Source of the DNA: Xestospongia bergquistia
Taxonomy: Eukaryota > Porifera > Demospongiae > Haplosclerida > Petrosiidae
Assembly (NCBI GenBank): GCA_963965975.1
Contig: OZ014412.1
Coordinates: forward strand, 9,777,849 to 9,841,848
DNA: 64,000 nt
Reading direction: 5' to 3'
In this document: piece after piece, positions 40,101 to 49,734 of the stretch
How positions within the stretch are numbered: position 1 is the stretch's first letter
How the letters are laid out: every line of letters starts with the position of its first letter
Position numbers and translations under genes: made by a program
The notes under the pieces: model-generated
What the model saw: only the letters and a program-made list of their open reading frames with translations
The model's database searches: none
Told to the model about the DNA's origin: nothing

Positions 40101-43100
40101 TCTCTTGCAAGAACAATCCTGCTTGATGAAGCAGAACGAGTGGAGGTACTTTATGATATAAGAATTTCATATGTAATTATTTTTTATAGTTGGCTGAAAT
40201 TGATGTGGAATTAAACACAATTTTAAATGATAGCAATGCAGTTAGCAAACTAAATAATAGCATTAATAGTAATGCAATCATTTTTGTTATGAGGTAAAAC
40301 AAATACATATTTGTCTTTTTCTTGACATTACTATAAATTTAAGTATATAAGTACTGTCATTTAAACCTTATTATACAATGAAGTCTATTATAAAGATGTT
40401 GGACATACACAAAATATACACATATTCATATAGTCTTGCATATTATTAACACTTTTTGTGTTACAAAATATCTAATTAAAGACATGGCAATTAGAGAATA
40501 GTACATACTTATACTGTAGAATGTGAACATGAAAAACACAGTAGGAAGTTATCACAAAAAACATTTGATGGATATAGCTAGATATATCAAGAATCTACAA
40601 TTGCTATGTTTATGTAGAGCAGTTGACATCATAAAACTTAGTAGTATATTAGAAAGAGGAGTGGGAGAATTTCAGGCCTTTCCCCATATTATGTATTTTT
40701 TATGATTGTATTTTGTTGTATATATTAGATTACTTCAAGCCTGTGGAAGTGAACAGAAAGTACATACCATGATGGTGAACCAGTTCATATCTCTTTTAAA
40801 TGTTTTTGAATGTCTCCGTCCTGTCAATATAACTATCACTCAGGAAGTAAATTCTTATGCTTTTTTTATGCTATTGATATCATTACATTTTATTGTGATT
40901 ACTTTTTAGATGAGAGAATTGCCGTTAAAGATTTCTTCAAAATTTCTACTGTTTTTAGATAACAAATTTCGCACTAGATATAGCATTTTTAATGAAGTTC
41001 ACCAATCAACTGTCAAAATTATTCGTACAGGTACTAAAAAAGGAGTTGATACATTAATGGCAACTGCTCTCAAATGGTGAGTATGTTAATTTTCTATTGT
41101 GAACAACTAATGAGTACATATTTTTGTTGTTACATATAAATTTACTTTTTTGTCCAAAAATTAATTATGATTTCATGCATACTGTTTATTTTAAATTATT
41201 AATTACGATTATATTATGTGTGTATTATACACTAATGACCTCATATTATTATATTGTTATCTTGTATTGTTTTGGCAGTTATGTGAAAAAACATAACAAG
41301 AATCCATTGGATATGATGAAGTGGACCTTTAACATGTCAATGTTTATCAGTATCTACTATGAAGTCTTCGTCAAGAAAGATATGGTTTGTGAACTACATT
41401 AACATCTAGTGTTCTAATATGATTTGCATATTTTATGAAGTATACTGTACTCTATTGCTATTTCAGAGTCATTAAAATCATAACACTACTTCTATTTTGC
41501 TATCAATAATTTTAGCAAAGGAGATCAAGTGTGATTTCTGATGTTTTGTCAAGAATGGTGTCTCAATATGTCAGTGCAAGATATTTAAGATATCTACAAT
41601 GGCTTGCTGCTCCACATGCATTTAAAGTTCAAAATGCTTCAATTGAAAAATTAAGACATTTCTTTGTTAGAGGTAGGGATATGATTATGTACTAGAATAT
41701 ATACAATTGAAGTTGTAGTTTATCAGAGCAAAGTTTAGAGGAGTAAAAATCTTCCTATTTTGTTTAGATGAACATAATAGAACACTTGTTCATTGTATAT
41801 TGGAATTGGTTGCTGTTGTGTTAGGCAGTCCTGAACACTCATCTCATCTGTGGACACATCTTATTATGCCTGATAAGATAAATATGAGTTTTGTTCCTGG
41901 ATCTTTGGTAAGTATTGATTTTTTCACTAGCACTCTTAGTATTTGTAGTGAAATAATATCAATTAATCAATTAAAGCTAATCAATTAAAGAATTGCTTTG
42001 GCTAATTTCTTACAACCATTTTACACATGTCTTGAAGATGTACTTTCTATTTAATTCAAGATAAAAATGGATATATACAAATAATCAATCAATTTTTATG
42101 TTGTTGTTTTTGCCTGCAGATTTCAACCACTTTTGTTCCTGATAATCCTCAGCAATATAAACAGATAATGAGTATAAGTAATGACCGTCTTTCCTACACA
42201 TCACGTCATGGTTTAAATTGGCAGTCTCTTTTACTTAATCAATGGATGAGTTATGGAATGCTTTGTGCATGCATAGTGATTAATCCAGAAATTATAAAGA
42301 AAATGGATTTTCTTCATAATACCTCCAACATTGATTATTGTTTGTCTAAAGTCACTATGTTGTGGGATAAACTTCAATATGACTGTAACCTTACAAGGGA
42401 AGATAGAGACTCCTTAGTATTTTTATGTATACAAAACTTTTATGAAGTAAGGCAATGGGATGTATTATTGTGATTAAATTATATATTATAACTTTAAGGT
42501 TTTGTCTAAAAATACATTAGAGGAAAGTTGGTCCAAAATTTCAAAAGAAGAGCGTTTATCTGATCAATCTGAGCAACCAAGTCTTTTGACTGATGAATCT
42601 GATATCATTGAGAAACAATATGACAAGCAACAAGAATATTCTGAGGAACAGAAATCATCTGCTCTTTGTGAATATGAGAGAATCCTACATACTGGTGTAT
42701 TTCTACCTTCATGGAAATTATTGAAGGTAAAAAGCATTTAGAAAGTAGTGGATTAGATAAACAAAGTAATAATGTATTATTTCAATTTTAACAGATGATT
42801 TCTCATACTTTATATAGTCACAAAAGAAGTTTGAAAACTTGGGAAATACACTCAGTGTACATATGAGGTAAGATGTTATTGTAACATTCATTTCTTTGTG
42901 TGGATGTAATATCTTTCTCTGTCTTTTAGGGAATTAAGTAATACAGTTCCTCACTTGAACATACATTGCAAAAAACCTCTGAAATCATTTCTGTTCACTA
43001 TTCTTTCCTCTACTAATCTTCATAATAAGGACTGTCATCTCTTTGTACTCTATCAATTTGTCCTAAGAAGACCAGCATTGAATATTGGAGCAGAAATACT

Positions 43101-46100
43101 GCCAGTTTTAATAGAGTTCTATAACTGGATCCATATCCATTTAGCTCATAAAGTGACTGTTGAAATTGCCAAGCAAACAACTACCAAACATATTCTCGTA
43201 TCAGTTCTCAGACAGTTCTTTCCTGATCAGTATCAAAAGAGACTAGACCAACTACGTCATATGATAGGTTAGTTTGAAAATAGCTTTTTAGTTTTGAATG
43301 TTTGTCCACATCTATTGAATAGAGCAATGTAAAGTTATGAGAGATCTTGTTTCTAATTGTATTGTACCTAACATTGATGACAATACAATATTCTATGACT
43401 TATTGTCCACTAAAGATGGACAAAATATTCTCTTTAATGTGATCACTAATATTGTAAGTTAATGAGTAGAGCAATCCCTCGTATTCTAGACAATGCCTTT
43501 TCTAGGTTGAAATGTATCATCAATTTCTTATGGATGTCCACAAACACTGTTCAGCAAGAAAACATCTTATGGAGTATTTTAGTAGTTGTGATATTAAGAT
43601 ACCTCTCTCTGAGATTACAAAACAGACCTGTGCCTTTGGCACTGCTAGAAGGTATGAAAGAGGGAGCTAACAGGAATATACTTTCTATTAGATTATTTTA
43701 TTGTATTCTATTGTTATGTTATGTGTATTCTTTGCTAAGTAAGAAACTTTCAATTTTATTTTTTTAATATTAACAATTCAGATATGATAGTTTGGATGAT
43801 ATTAGTGCTATTGTGATGAAGTATCACTCAATTAATGAAAGTGCTAAGAAATGGACCAATACAATACATGATCAGACAATATTGGATGATTGTGTTCCTG
43901 AGGTATGAACATCAATGGAATCTGTTGTTGAAGAGTTATTTTATATTTGTTTAGACTTTTTATTTAGATGGAATACAAGATGCAATCATTCAAAGTTATA
44001 TAGCACATAAACAATTCATTGAAAGAGAAAGTTTTTGGAAAGAATTTGTATTTAACAAATTTTCTCCTTGTCATCATGTTCCTCAGAATTTGTAAGTAAA
44101 CTAATTTACTATAGTATAGAGATGTTCATTTGTCTGTTTCTATTCTTCAAGACTTTACACATCTACATATGGATATGATGAGACTGTTGAACAACTTAGA
44201 GAATATCCAGATCTTATAGTGAGTAGTTCATTATCTATTGTGTTATCTCCTTACCTTAGTTGACCATTTTATATTGTTATATGTTCTATTAGGAGGAAAA
44301 TATTACTAATCTTGGATTTGATGAGTTAACATTCACTTTTCATTCATTAAATTATGACAGTCTTGTGTGTGTTTGTGGTGGACTTTGTGTCATCTTGAAA
44401 ATGTTACTACAGGTAAGACTTTAATATGACACAAACAACAAATAAGAAAAGCCATGCAATAATATAGCAGAACCTCAGATGTATTGCCATTATGTAAATT
44501 CAGACTGGTGTAGTCTAAACACTATAGTCTTAAAGCATACAAGTCCTGGCTGATAAACTTCACCCCATCTATACTTTTGTTAATTGATAAAGGTAGAGAT
44601 GCTATATTTTAATTGTCTTGAGGACAAATAACTGTTATAGCATATTGTAGAAACCTGTGGATTTAGGAATAAGGAATGCACATTGCCTTACCTTTGAGAC
44701 ATTAAGACAGCTTTATTAAATTCCTAGATGTCTGAAATAAACGATAATATTATGTTGTTGCCAATACCTGTTATTGTTTTGATAGTTACTTGTCTGTGGT
44801 TTACTAACTTCATAGTTGTGGCTATAGTGTTATATTATCATCATTACTGTAGACAGTTTTATTAAGTCCCTAGGTGTCTGAGTTTTCACTATATTTTTAT
44901 AATACTTTATGTTTATTGACAAATGTGTTGTTATTGTTCTGATAGTTACCTTCATGTGGTTTACAGACTTCATAGCTGTGGCTATAATATTATATTATTA
45001 TCATTACTTTAGAAAGTAGCTACACATGGAGTTGAGGCTTTGTCAAGTCTAACTGTAGAAGAATTTCTAAAAAAGCATTACAACAGTGACAAAGGTGGCA
45101 TTCTTGATGAAGTGGGTATTATGCCCCTTTCACCCACTAACCTAAGAAATGGGTGAGTGTTATAGTTGATAATCAACAACTTTGCTCTGTTTAATTATTA
45201 TTTTTGTTCTTTGGTCAGCAATTTTGAAGTTTGTTGATTCTATAGACAAAGTTAATGTCAATGTTAATCTCATTAATGCAATACTATATAAAATGTTAAC
45301 ACCTTATGATTGCCAGAAGTTTTGCAGATTTAATTTACTTTCTGGGATACACAGTGTGTTAAGCAGTCTTATAATTGTTTCGCACCTTGTGGTATCTATA
45401 TGATATGTATGTCCACTTTTTGATTTTAAGTTATGGTTACATATAACTTTTAAGAGTAACAAATGACATTAAACCACATACTTAACTGCAGATGCATCTA
45501 GTAATCAATGAATTTATTAACCCTACTGTGAGAATTATAGGATGATGTTTTCAATTATAATTAAGACAAGGAAAAGTGATGTTAGTTATCAATATATCTT
45601 ATGTTTATTCACAATTTTTTCATTTTAATATTATAGATTAGAACCACGTCAATATAGCTATATTTGTAATATGCCAATCAAAGAAATTGTTGCTTTGTCA
45701 GATAAATTTCGTGAATGGATAGAGATCGGTTTTTATGACTTCTGCCACCTTTATCATACCATGAAAATTCCACTTGATAATGAAGATATCAAAGAATTAA
45801 TTAGAAAACAAGGTGATTAATTATTAACTTACAATTATTATTAGATGCTACACAGTAAAAGTACAGATATTTCATTAATACCAATATAGTGAGTAATAAT
45901 TAACATAACAAAATATATTGTGGACAAATGTACTACTAAACTGTTGTCTTTGTACTTGACATTGTTTGATAATAAATAACAATGATGGTCAGCTACCAAA
46001 TTAGTTCAAATATTGTTCTATTTTTTAGAGGATGACAAAGTACTCAAAAGTTGTATTTATCTCTTGTTTAATTATGAACAGATGTTGTCACTTGAAACTA

Positions 46101-48319
46101 AAAGTGATGAAAAGGTAATCCATTTATTGTAATTGATTGAGTAGTTTGACATTCACAAATTCAAACATAATGAATTGTTATATTAATTCATAATTAAAAT
46201 TTTGTCATAGTATGTACAAATATTAATCAATACACTTTATAGACAATGATTTTTTTTCTTTTTGTTAAAGATGATCAAGTTGATTAATGAAGAAAAGATT
46301 GATTCCAAAGACAAGTTTACACTTCAAGTTCTTAATTTACCTATTCATTGTTATGTTGACCTTCAAATTGAACTCAGAAAGTTAGTAATGACATGAATAA
46401 TGCTATCATTAGATGCCATAATTGGCATATTTGAATTATCCAAGCATTGATATCTTGTAGTTTATTAGGCAATCTCACTATAAATTTTAATACTAATATT
46501 AGTTGTTTATGGACTATTTCACAGTTTTACAGACTGTTTTGTTTTCGTTTTTATTTTTGATGTTGATGTTGTTCACTTAGAGTAACTAGAATATTCCAAG
46601 TTAGTTTTATCACATGTTAACTAATGAACAGCTAAGCAAAGCTTTAATAAAAACTAAATGACTTACAACAAGGCTGAAGTATTAAGTAATTATAATTTGA
46701 ATTATCATCAACATCAAATCTAGTTTCACTTAAATATAGATATGTCTTAGAAAATTGCTGAACTAAATATGTGCCAAATCTGAGTGACTTAAAATTTCTA
46801 GCTTTTGTACTTGCAATTAAAAAAAACATACTTATAATCTATACATTCTAATTATATTGAATTATTGAAATTGATATAGTTGACAAATAAATGTCTCTTA
46901 TCTCTCTCTATATAGGAGATTAATGAAACTGTCAACACAACAAGAAAAAAAACAGTATAATGAAAGTGCTACACAGAGAATGGATGATATTGATATGAGG
47001 TATACCATTCATTATTAAAACATATTATGCCATTAATATGATAATAGTGAACTACCATCTGATAGTGATGTACCTAGTACAGATATGAATAAGATAGATG
47101 ATGTCAACGATGTAGAAGAAAAAGATGGGATGCATACTACTTGTATTGTGCCCAGCAATGATCCACCTCTAGAAGAAATACAAGGTATTTAAAATTTTAA
47201 GAGAGGTTTAATATCATTCCACATTTAAACTTGCTGGCCATTTTAAAGCTACCAGCCTTAACTTTAGCTTCCCTAGACCACTTCATAAACTATATAATCT
47301 GCTTTATCTCAAAAGGATAAAATTTGAGGAGAGCTCAACTTTTGCATTTACTATAATTAAATTAAACATCCAATTTATTTATGAATGATGATTTTTAAAG
47401 CTTTTAGTTTAAACTATACTAGTGGATATCATGTTAAAATACTATTTTCTTTCTAAATCATATAAATATGTGTAATTTAGATACAACTTAAATTAGTTAG
47501 TTCCGTTTTTAATATTACAATTGACCACATCCATATCAAATTGATGTTTCTACATTATGTATTATTCCCTGAATTAAAAAAATTATCCCAGATGACAGTT
47601 TGGCAGAAGAGGCTTCCAAACTATCTTATGAAGATGTTGCAGAATTCCTTGAAAAGATTGGATTAAAGAACAGTGCTGATATAGTCATTGAAAATAACTT
47701 TACAGGCGACATTATCTATCTTGCTATGAATGAAGATAGCTCTTTGGAAGACTTGGGTATAACAACAGCAATTGAGAGACTGCGATTTCGTGTTCTTTTC
47801 AAAAGAGAATTATCAGGAACCATTTCAATGGCTGCCAATAAATTTTCACCAAAGACACTAGCAGACATTTGTCGTAGTGTTCAAAAACTGGAGACCTATG
47901 CTCAGGTAACATTTTTGTTATTTTTGTTATGTTAATTCATGTATGTCTTGACTACACATCTGAAAGTAAGTTCGTAGTATATTCTGAATATATTGTAGAG
48001 ATAAGGTGGTAACTACAGTAGGGATGGATTTGTATATGTATACTGAATGTTAATAATAATAGTGTAACTCATGAAGTAACAAGAGGTTGTGTACATCATC
48101 AAAACATTAGTGCAATTATCATACGTTGTCAGAGTGAAAGCAGATTTATATTATTTATTTTTATTTTGGATTTAGCTATTTGAAGACAAAGAGATTGATG
48201 GAGAAATGCTTTTACAAGCTGATCAAAGTGTTTTTGATGAGCTAGGTATTAATTCCCTTCGCAAGATTGCATTGTTGAATAAGTGTAAAGAAATAGGCCT
48301 TAAAAAGTCAACTCTTTAA
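15305..48319 (+). CDS. Gene B: full-length RNF213/mysterin-like AAA+ protein ending in two SAM domains
   Basis: Start ATG at 15305 is fixed by an in-frame TGA directly before it; the N-terminus MAFWKRSSSSQQ parallels locus C MASLTFWKR. I trace about 72 exons with matching splice phases to the stop at 48317-48319, summing to about 16 kb or about 5,300 residues, near the 5,207 of human RNF213. Order: N-terminal region, long helical arm, three P-loop AAA modules (GLPGSGKT, GETGVGKS, GPPGSSKT) with Walker B motifs VFLDE and VVLMDEAG, post-AAA and C-terminal region, acidic linker, tandem SAM. I see no RING (C3HC4 spacing) and no RZ-type Cys/His finger in the traced exons, though vertebrate RNF213 has both. 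SAM domains usually self-associate. Probably a cytosolic giant ATPase; function inferred. No frame break was found. Confidence 0.88.
16292..17534 (+). other. Gene B intron 3, 1.2 kb
   Basis: Long AT-rich intron. It contains two nearby copies of a short phrase, caggtgtgttataagacca (from 16910) and taggtgtgttatgagacca (from 16973), an old local duplication. No coding sequence seen. Confidence 0.65.
17535..20089 (+). CDS. Gene B exons 4-14, N-terminal helical region
   Basis: Exons 17535-17671, 17726-17845, 18299-18441, 18489-18568, 18687-18847, 18894-19047, 19108-19317, 19363-19452, 19566-19666, 19757-19979, 20030-20089. Residues such as ETEVYIAWWEDLDELLELVL, GNVEIVFGGIHTS and HQEDLVAFFKVVMECYSK read as a continuous helical protein; locus C repeats the first four of these exons. 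RNF213 proteins have a long alpha-solenoid stalk here, which is the likely match. No catalytic motif seen. The intron 17846-18298 (453 bp) is featureless. Confidence 0.75.
21040..22860. repeat. Three diverged copies of an intronic repeat
   Basis: Copies at about 21040-21245, 21690-21870 and 22660-22810. Shared core: tcatcacaatatgtaagaac, then a stretch ending in aacctcact..ttgcaacatgct-like sequence; the first two also share tcattgtagtcataataatt before the core. No open frame, no terminal repeats seen; family unknown. The copies are old by their divergence. Confidence 0.65.
22117..22142. repeat. (TA)n microsatellite
   Basis: Uninterrupted alternating T and A for about 26 bases inside intron 14 of gene B. 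Confidence 0.95.
23497..23976 (-). mobile_element. 480-bp pogo/Tc1-mariner-like DNA element with transposase remnant
   Basis: Terminal inverted repeats of 16 perfect bases, CTGTAAAACTACTAAT at 23497-23512 and its complement at 23961-23976, flanked on both sides by TA (23495-23496 and 23977-23978), the target duplication of the IS630/Tc1/mariner/pogo superfamily. Inside, on the - strand (23806 to 23558), is an 82-residue open frame: KRGRYQYYDETRVKIAEY, then EVGNKTAADKFTKELGFLVTESTIRNIK. This reads like the N-terminal helix-turn-helix of pogo-type transposases. The catalytic DDE part is absent, so the element is non-autonomous, an internally deleted copy. It may have moved with help from a full-length relative elsewhere. 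Confidence 0.8.
24087..27516 (+). CDS. Gene B exons 15-22, arm before the AAA core
   Basis: Exons 24087-24685, 24740-25919, 26101-26230, 26287-26411, 26472-26609, 26661-26870, 26931-27320, 27376-27516. Each has a counterpart in gene A (295-3648) with the same phases. Readable phrases: NFHCLQDYHSIIKPMAKSF, TYDNLNALHTHYE, DDLIDNPCFNLFSLLQHG, SAFDYSNLDLIRLIYWSFD. Helical, no motif; probably the linker-like arm of RNF213 next to the AAA ring. Confidence 0.8.
27564..31311 (+). CDS. Gene B exons 23-31, first and second P-loop AAA modules
   Basis: Exons 27564-27666, 27900-28078, 28126-28311, 29252-29471, 29750-29885, 30054-30264, 30495-30616, 30668-30953, 31005-31311. First Walker A GLPGSGKT is split by an intron (27657-27666 and 27900-27913). 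The exon at 28126 has VDDVNWFFFDYFILRYV. Second Walker A GETGVGKS lies at 30852-30875 after VVIE, matching the active AAA3 module of RNF213. Human RNF213 has six AAA modules of which AAA3 and AAA4 hydrolyse ATP; the first P-loop here is most likely AAA2. Motifs are intact. Confidence 0.83.
28312..29251 (+). other. Gene B intron 25, 0.94 kb, with local repeats
   Basis: Holds two copies, 53 bp apart, of tttgtgtgtaYtaattttagc (from 28487 and from 28540) and, at about 28880-29080, a sequence whose core ccctacataggcactgctat is the reverse complement of gcggtgcctatgtagaga at about 21480 in intron 14. No coding sequence seen. Confidence 0.6.
31358..33908 (+). CDS. Gene B exons 32-35, AAA3 Walker B and AAA4 module
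   Basis: Exons 31358-31433, 31544-31680, 31759-31839, 32868-33908. Exon 34 starts VFLDEINTCSCPGYLKEII: an intact Walker B. Exon 35, over 1 kb, has SNIFIVAACNPHRGNSL, SLPPTLELIIWDYGQL, FVALALVYYFRLNE, PTDALKENIYAIIVCTM, Walker A GPPGSSKT (33603-33626) and Walker B VVLMDEAGLAE (Asp-Glu at 33837-33842). The odd Ser before Lys in GSSKT is normal for the RNF213 AAA4 module. Both active modules therefore look competent, unlike gene A and locus C. Confidence 0.85.
31840..32867 (+). other. Gene B intron 34, 1.0 kb
   Basis: AT-rich, no coding sequence. A small inverted pair (aaccct near 32188-32202 and agggtt near 32205-32210) surrounds gatgggc. The matching intron in gene A is only 158 bp, so this one has grown. 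Nothing else recognised. Confidence 0.6.
34109..37372 (+). CDS. Gene B exons 36-41 (first part), post-AAA4 region
   Basis: Exons 34109-34492, 34571-34807, 35245-35608, 35732-35968, 36318-36703, and the start of the long exon 36844-38149. Matches gene A 8792-11405. Phrases: EKPFLNRFEKYALSHDVLF, GESSFYGFVNHTIDSLML, CYLQHQHHFSLGQLIQE, ETSEVLVLVADMNEL, KDCISHVRLLIEE, NGWQHIYFDTI. The FLNRFEKY phrase is well conserved in RNF213 proteins. In gene A it is FLKGLEKH-like (SILKGLEKH), so the drift of A extends past the P-loops. Introns 34808-35244 and 35969-36317 are AT-rich with nothing recognised. Confidence 0.8.
37373..42867 (+). CDS. Gene B exons 41-57, C-terminal region without RING
   Basis: Rest of exon 36844-38149, then 38313-38481, 38638-38912, 38963-39154, 39233-39601, 39653-39763, 39832-39936, 40029-40145, 40190-40293, 40729-40846, 40910-41076, 41279-41384, 41516-41672, 41768-41907, 42120-42446, 42499-42726, 42818-42867. 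In the exon at 42818 the acceptor tatatag is needed; the upstream cag at about 42794 would lead to a stop. Continuous helical protein; RNF213 has its RING and E3 shell in this zone, but the Cys here are scattered and no paired Cys-x2-Cys set is visible. The intron 40294-40728 (435 bp) is featureless. Confidence 0.72.
42930..46999 (+). CDS. Gene B exons 58-69, C-terminal domain
   Basis: Exons 42930-43267, 43323-43453, 43506-43651, 43782-43902, 43955-44091, 44152-44218, 44293-44412, 45013-45152, 45637-45812, 46029-46114, 46271-46380, 46916-46999. Begins HMRELSNTVPHLNIHCKK; contains LVLYQFVLRRPALN-like sequence and FYNWIHIHLAHKVT, which resembles the C-terminal domain of RNF213. Exons from 45013 on are duplicated downstream at 49929-52255. 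The last exon is charged (STQQEKKQYNESATQRMDD). Splice phases agree throughout in my reading. Confidence 0.72.
44413..45012 (+). other. Gene B intron with a tandem duplication
   Basis: 600-bp intron. Two successive units of about 155 bp (about 44700-44853 and 44854-45012) align: each has taYtaaatYcctagRtgtctga-type sequence and gacttcatagctgtggctata, and each ends in an acceptor-like attactKtag. The downstream tail copy (49785-49928) has only one unit. The left edge of the large tail duplication, about 44640, lies in this intron. Confidence 0.65.
45153..45636 (+). other. Gene B intron, 484 bp
   Basis: Intron between the exons ending LSPTNLRNG and starting LEPRQYSYI. It includes a 73-codon open stretch (45182-45403) that is broken in the tail copy and does not fit the splice phase, so I read it as non-coding. 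Compared with the copy at 50402-50630 this intron lacks about 175 bp near 45535. Confidence 0.6.
46381..46915 (+). other. Gene B intron, 535 bp
   Basis: AT-rich intron before the exon at 46916. Its last ~250 bases recur nearly unchanged before 51753 and, more diverged, before 52165, which is how the small tandem exon duplication in the tail copy can be recognised. Confidence 0.65.
47048..48319 (+). CDS. Gene B exons 70-72, acidic linker and tandem SAM domains
   Basis: Exons 47048-47184, 47592-47905, 48176-48319. The first is a flexible acidic linker (SELPSDSDVPSTD..). Exon 71 encodes SAM 1: LSYEDVAEFLEKIGLKNSAD, DIIYLAMNEDSSLEDLGI, RLRFRVLFKREL. SAM 2 is split by an intron: LADICRSVQKLETYAQ in exon 71 and LFEDKEIDGEMLLQADQ, FDELGINSLRKIALLNKCKE in exon 72, with the classic EIDG..LL and LGI..R..L pattern. 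SAM domains bind each other or RNA, often as polymers. Vertebrate RNF213 has none, so this tail is a lineage-specific addition. Stop at 48317. Confidence 0.88.
47185..47591 (+). other. Gene B intron before SAM 1
   Basis: 407-bp intron, nearly identical to 52436-52848 in the tail copy (about four differences over the last 265 bases). Nothing else recognised. Confidence 0.7.
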
Positions 48320-48808
48320 TATGTTAATTACAATAATTACATTTTTGTACATGACTGGCTACCAATTAAACATGCTTGATTATAATGCTGAGTTTATATA
48401 TTTTTTGGTTAAGTATTTTATGTAGTCATAATTTGTTTTGATAAATTATTATTACTTATTATTATATTAATTAGAAGTTTGGTATGGGAAGGTATCTATA
48501 GTGATGACACATTGGTCAGGCCACAAGTGATCAGGTATACATTGATAGCATGATCCTGCAGTAGCTCAAACTTGTACTGATAATACTATGATATCAAGCT
48601 AGTTTCAATTATACTAAAGTTGATCAATGTGTATATGGTGACTCTAGTTACTGTCAACTTTCTCAAGACACAATAAAAAATTCTCCGGTACCATATTATT
48701 GTTAAATTGAACACTAGCTCATGCTAACAATTGTGTGTGAGTTACATAATCCACAGTAAAAATACTGAAGAAAATTTCAAGAAATGTATTATTAGTACTA
48801 GTTTTAGT
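48320..48808 (+). other. 3' flank of gene B
   Basis: Non-coding, matches 53579-54060 downstream of the second SAM tail. Contains several cacaataaaa-type AT-rich stretches (aataaa near 48673) that could serve as polyadenylation signals. No other feature. Confidence 0.5.
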
Positions 48809-48860
48809 ACAAGTCCTGTACATGTTATTCACCAAATCCCAAAACATGCTAAAATTGGTA
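48809..48860 (+). pseudogene. Relic of an RNF213-like first exon
   Basis: acaagtcctgt..(48809) followed by aatcccaaaacatgctaaa and attggt (48835-48859) matches the end of exon 1 of locus C (caagtcctgttgacatccc.., ending 54484) and gene B (ending 15383), coding for IPKHAKI and including the exon end. The donor GTAAG has become GTATA and the ATG end is missing. It marks where a neighbouring gene once began just after this SAM tail. Confidence 0.7.
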
Positions 48861-48910
48861 TATAGGTATTAATTTACTGTGATGTCTAGAACTTTTTCCA
48901 GTTGTTGTAG

Positions 48911-49052
48911 GAGAAGGAGGTTGACAGAGAATCGTTTCTATCAGTAAGACTCGAAAACTATAAACATCGAGAACGAGAATCACACAAGACAGACCCAACC
49001 CCTATGATTGAAGATACTACGGGACTTTCCCGTCCGTCCACAGGGTTGATGT
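48911..49052 (+). other. Possible orphan exon, GC-richer open segment
   Basis: After an acceptor-like ttgttgtag (48902-48910) a 45-codon stretch is open and ends in TAG: starts EKEVDRESFLSVRLENYKHR, ends TTGLSRPSTGLM. Base composition is less AT-rich than the surroundings. It has no partner in gene B or locus C. Either a terminal exon of a lost neighbour or chance. Confidence 0.3.
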
Positions 49053-49109
49053 AGGAAGTGACACTTCTTGCGTATGACAGAAAAATATGACTTCCTTTCA
49101 AAGATATTA

Positions 49110-49734
49110 TATGGATCAACATATACACATGTCGAAGTAATGAAATTAAGGTAAAGCTAATTTTAATATTTGGTCAAGTAGTTTTGGCTACTTGATGAAT
49201 ATCAGTTCATCACATGACCAAGAGGTCAGGTAAGTATTGGCAATTCATAAATTAACTGTAAGTTTTAAGATCTTGTCAATCTATATGTTATGCTTTTATG
49301 ATTTAAGATGTAATAATAACAATAGTGTATCTTTTTATAGACACATTGTTAATGTGCTAGTCTGTATAGCTATAAGGAACGTAATACAAATTACAAATCA
49401 AATTTTCACGGGGGATTTAATTTAGTCCATTAATGGCAAATTATATTGACAAGTCAGGTATGTCAGTACTACCAGTGGAATTCATTTTTCTTTATCGTCA
49501 GTTTTGCAGGCATTTCTTAAATTGAAGTCAATTCAGGAGCATGAATTATCTATTACCTGTAGTGACGCTTTCTTTCTGGTGTTACATAGTCATATAACTC
49601 ACTTTGACAGGGTAGCAATGTATTTAGCATTAACTGAAACTGAAATAGAGCATATCCGTTGAGACAAAGATAATGAAAAGAGCAGAATCATGGCTGTTTT
49701 GTGGGAGTGGAGAAAAAAGAATGGTGGATATAGC
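49110..49734. repeat. Interspersed repeat, copy 2
   Basis: Diverged partner of 13100-13740 (see that entry for shared blocks). Its right end abuts the left edge of tail duplication unit 2 at about 49735, so it may have taken part in the rearrangement. No frame or terminal repeats seen. Confidence 0.7.

Larger units (their letters stand above)
44640..48797 (+). repeat. Tail duplication, unit 1 (within gene B)
   Basis: About 4.2 kb, from tagcatattgtagaaacct to ctgaagaaaatttcaagaaatg, aligned to unit 2 at 49735-54060. Covers the last eight exons of gene B with their introns and about 480 bp of 3' flank. Similarity is high and includes introns, so the duplication is recent relative to the A/B split. 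Confidence 0.85.

Noticed and set aside
41124-41402. 92-codon open stretch rich in Tyr, Ile and Leu
   Set aside because: First two-thirds is intron; only the end (41279-41384, YVKKHNKNPLDMMKW) is the real gene B exon.
42782-42867. Premature stop in gene B at about 42863
   Set aside because: Appears only if the cag acceptor near 42794 is used; the tatatag acceptor at 42817 keeps the frame open into the next exon.
45182-45403. 73-codon open stretch (KFVDSIDKVNVNVNLINAIL..) between two gene B exons
   Set aside because: Broken in the tail copy and out of phase with both flanking exons; no matching acceptor that keeps the frame.
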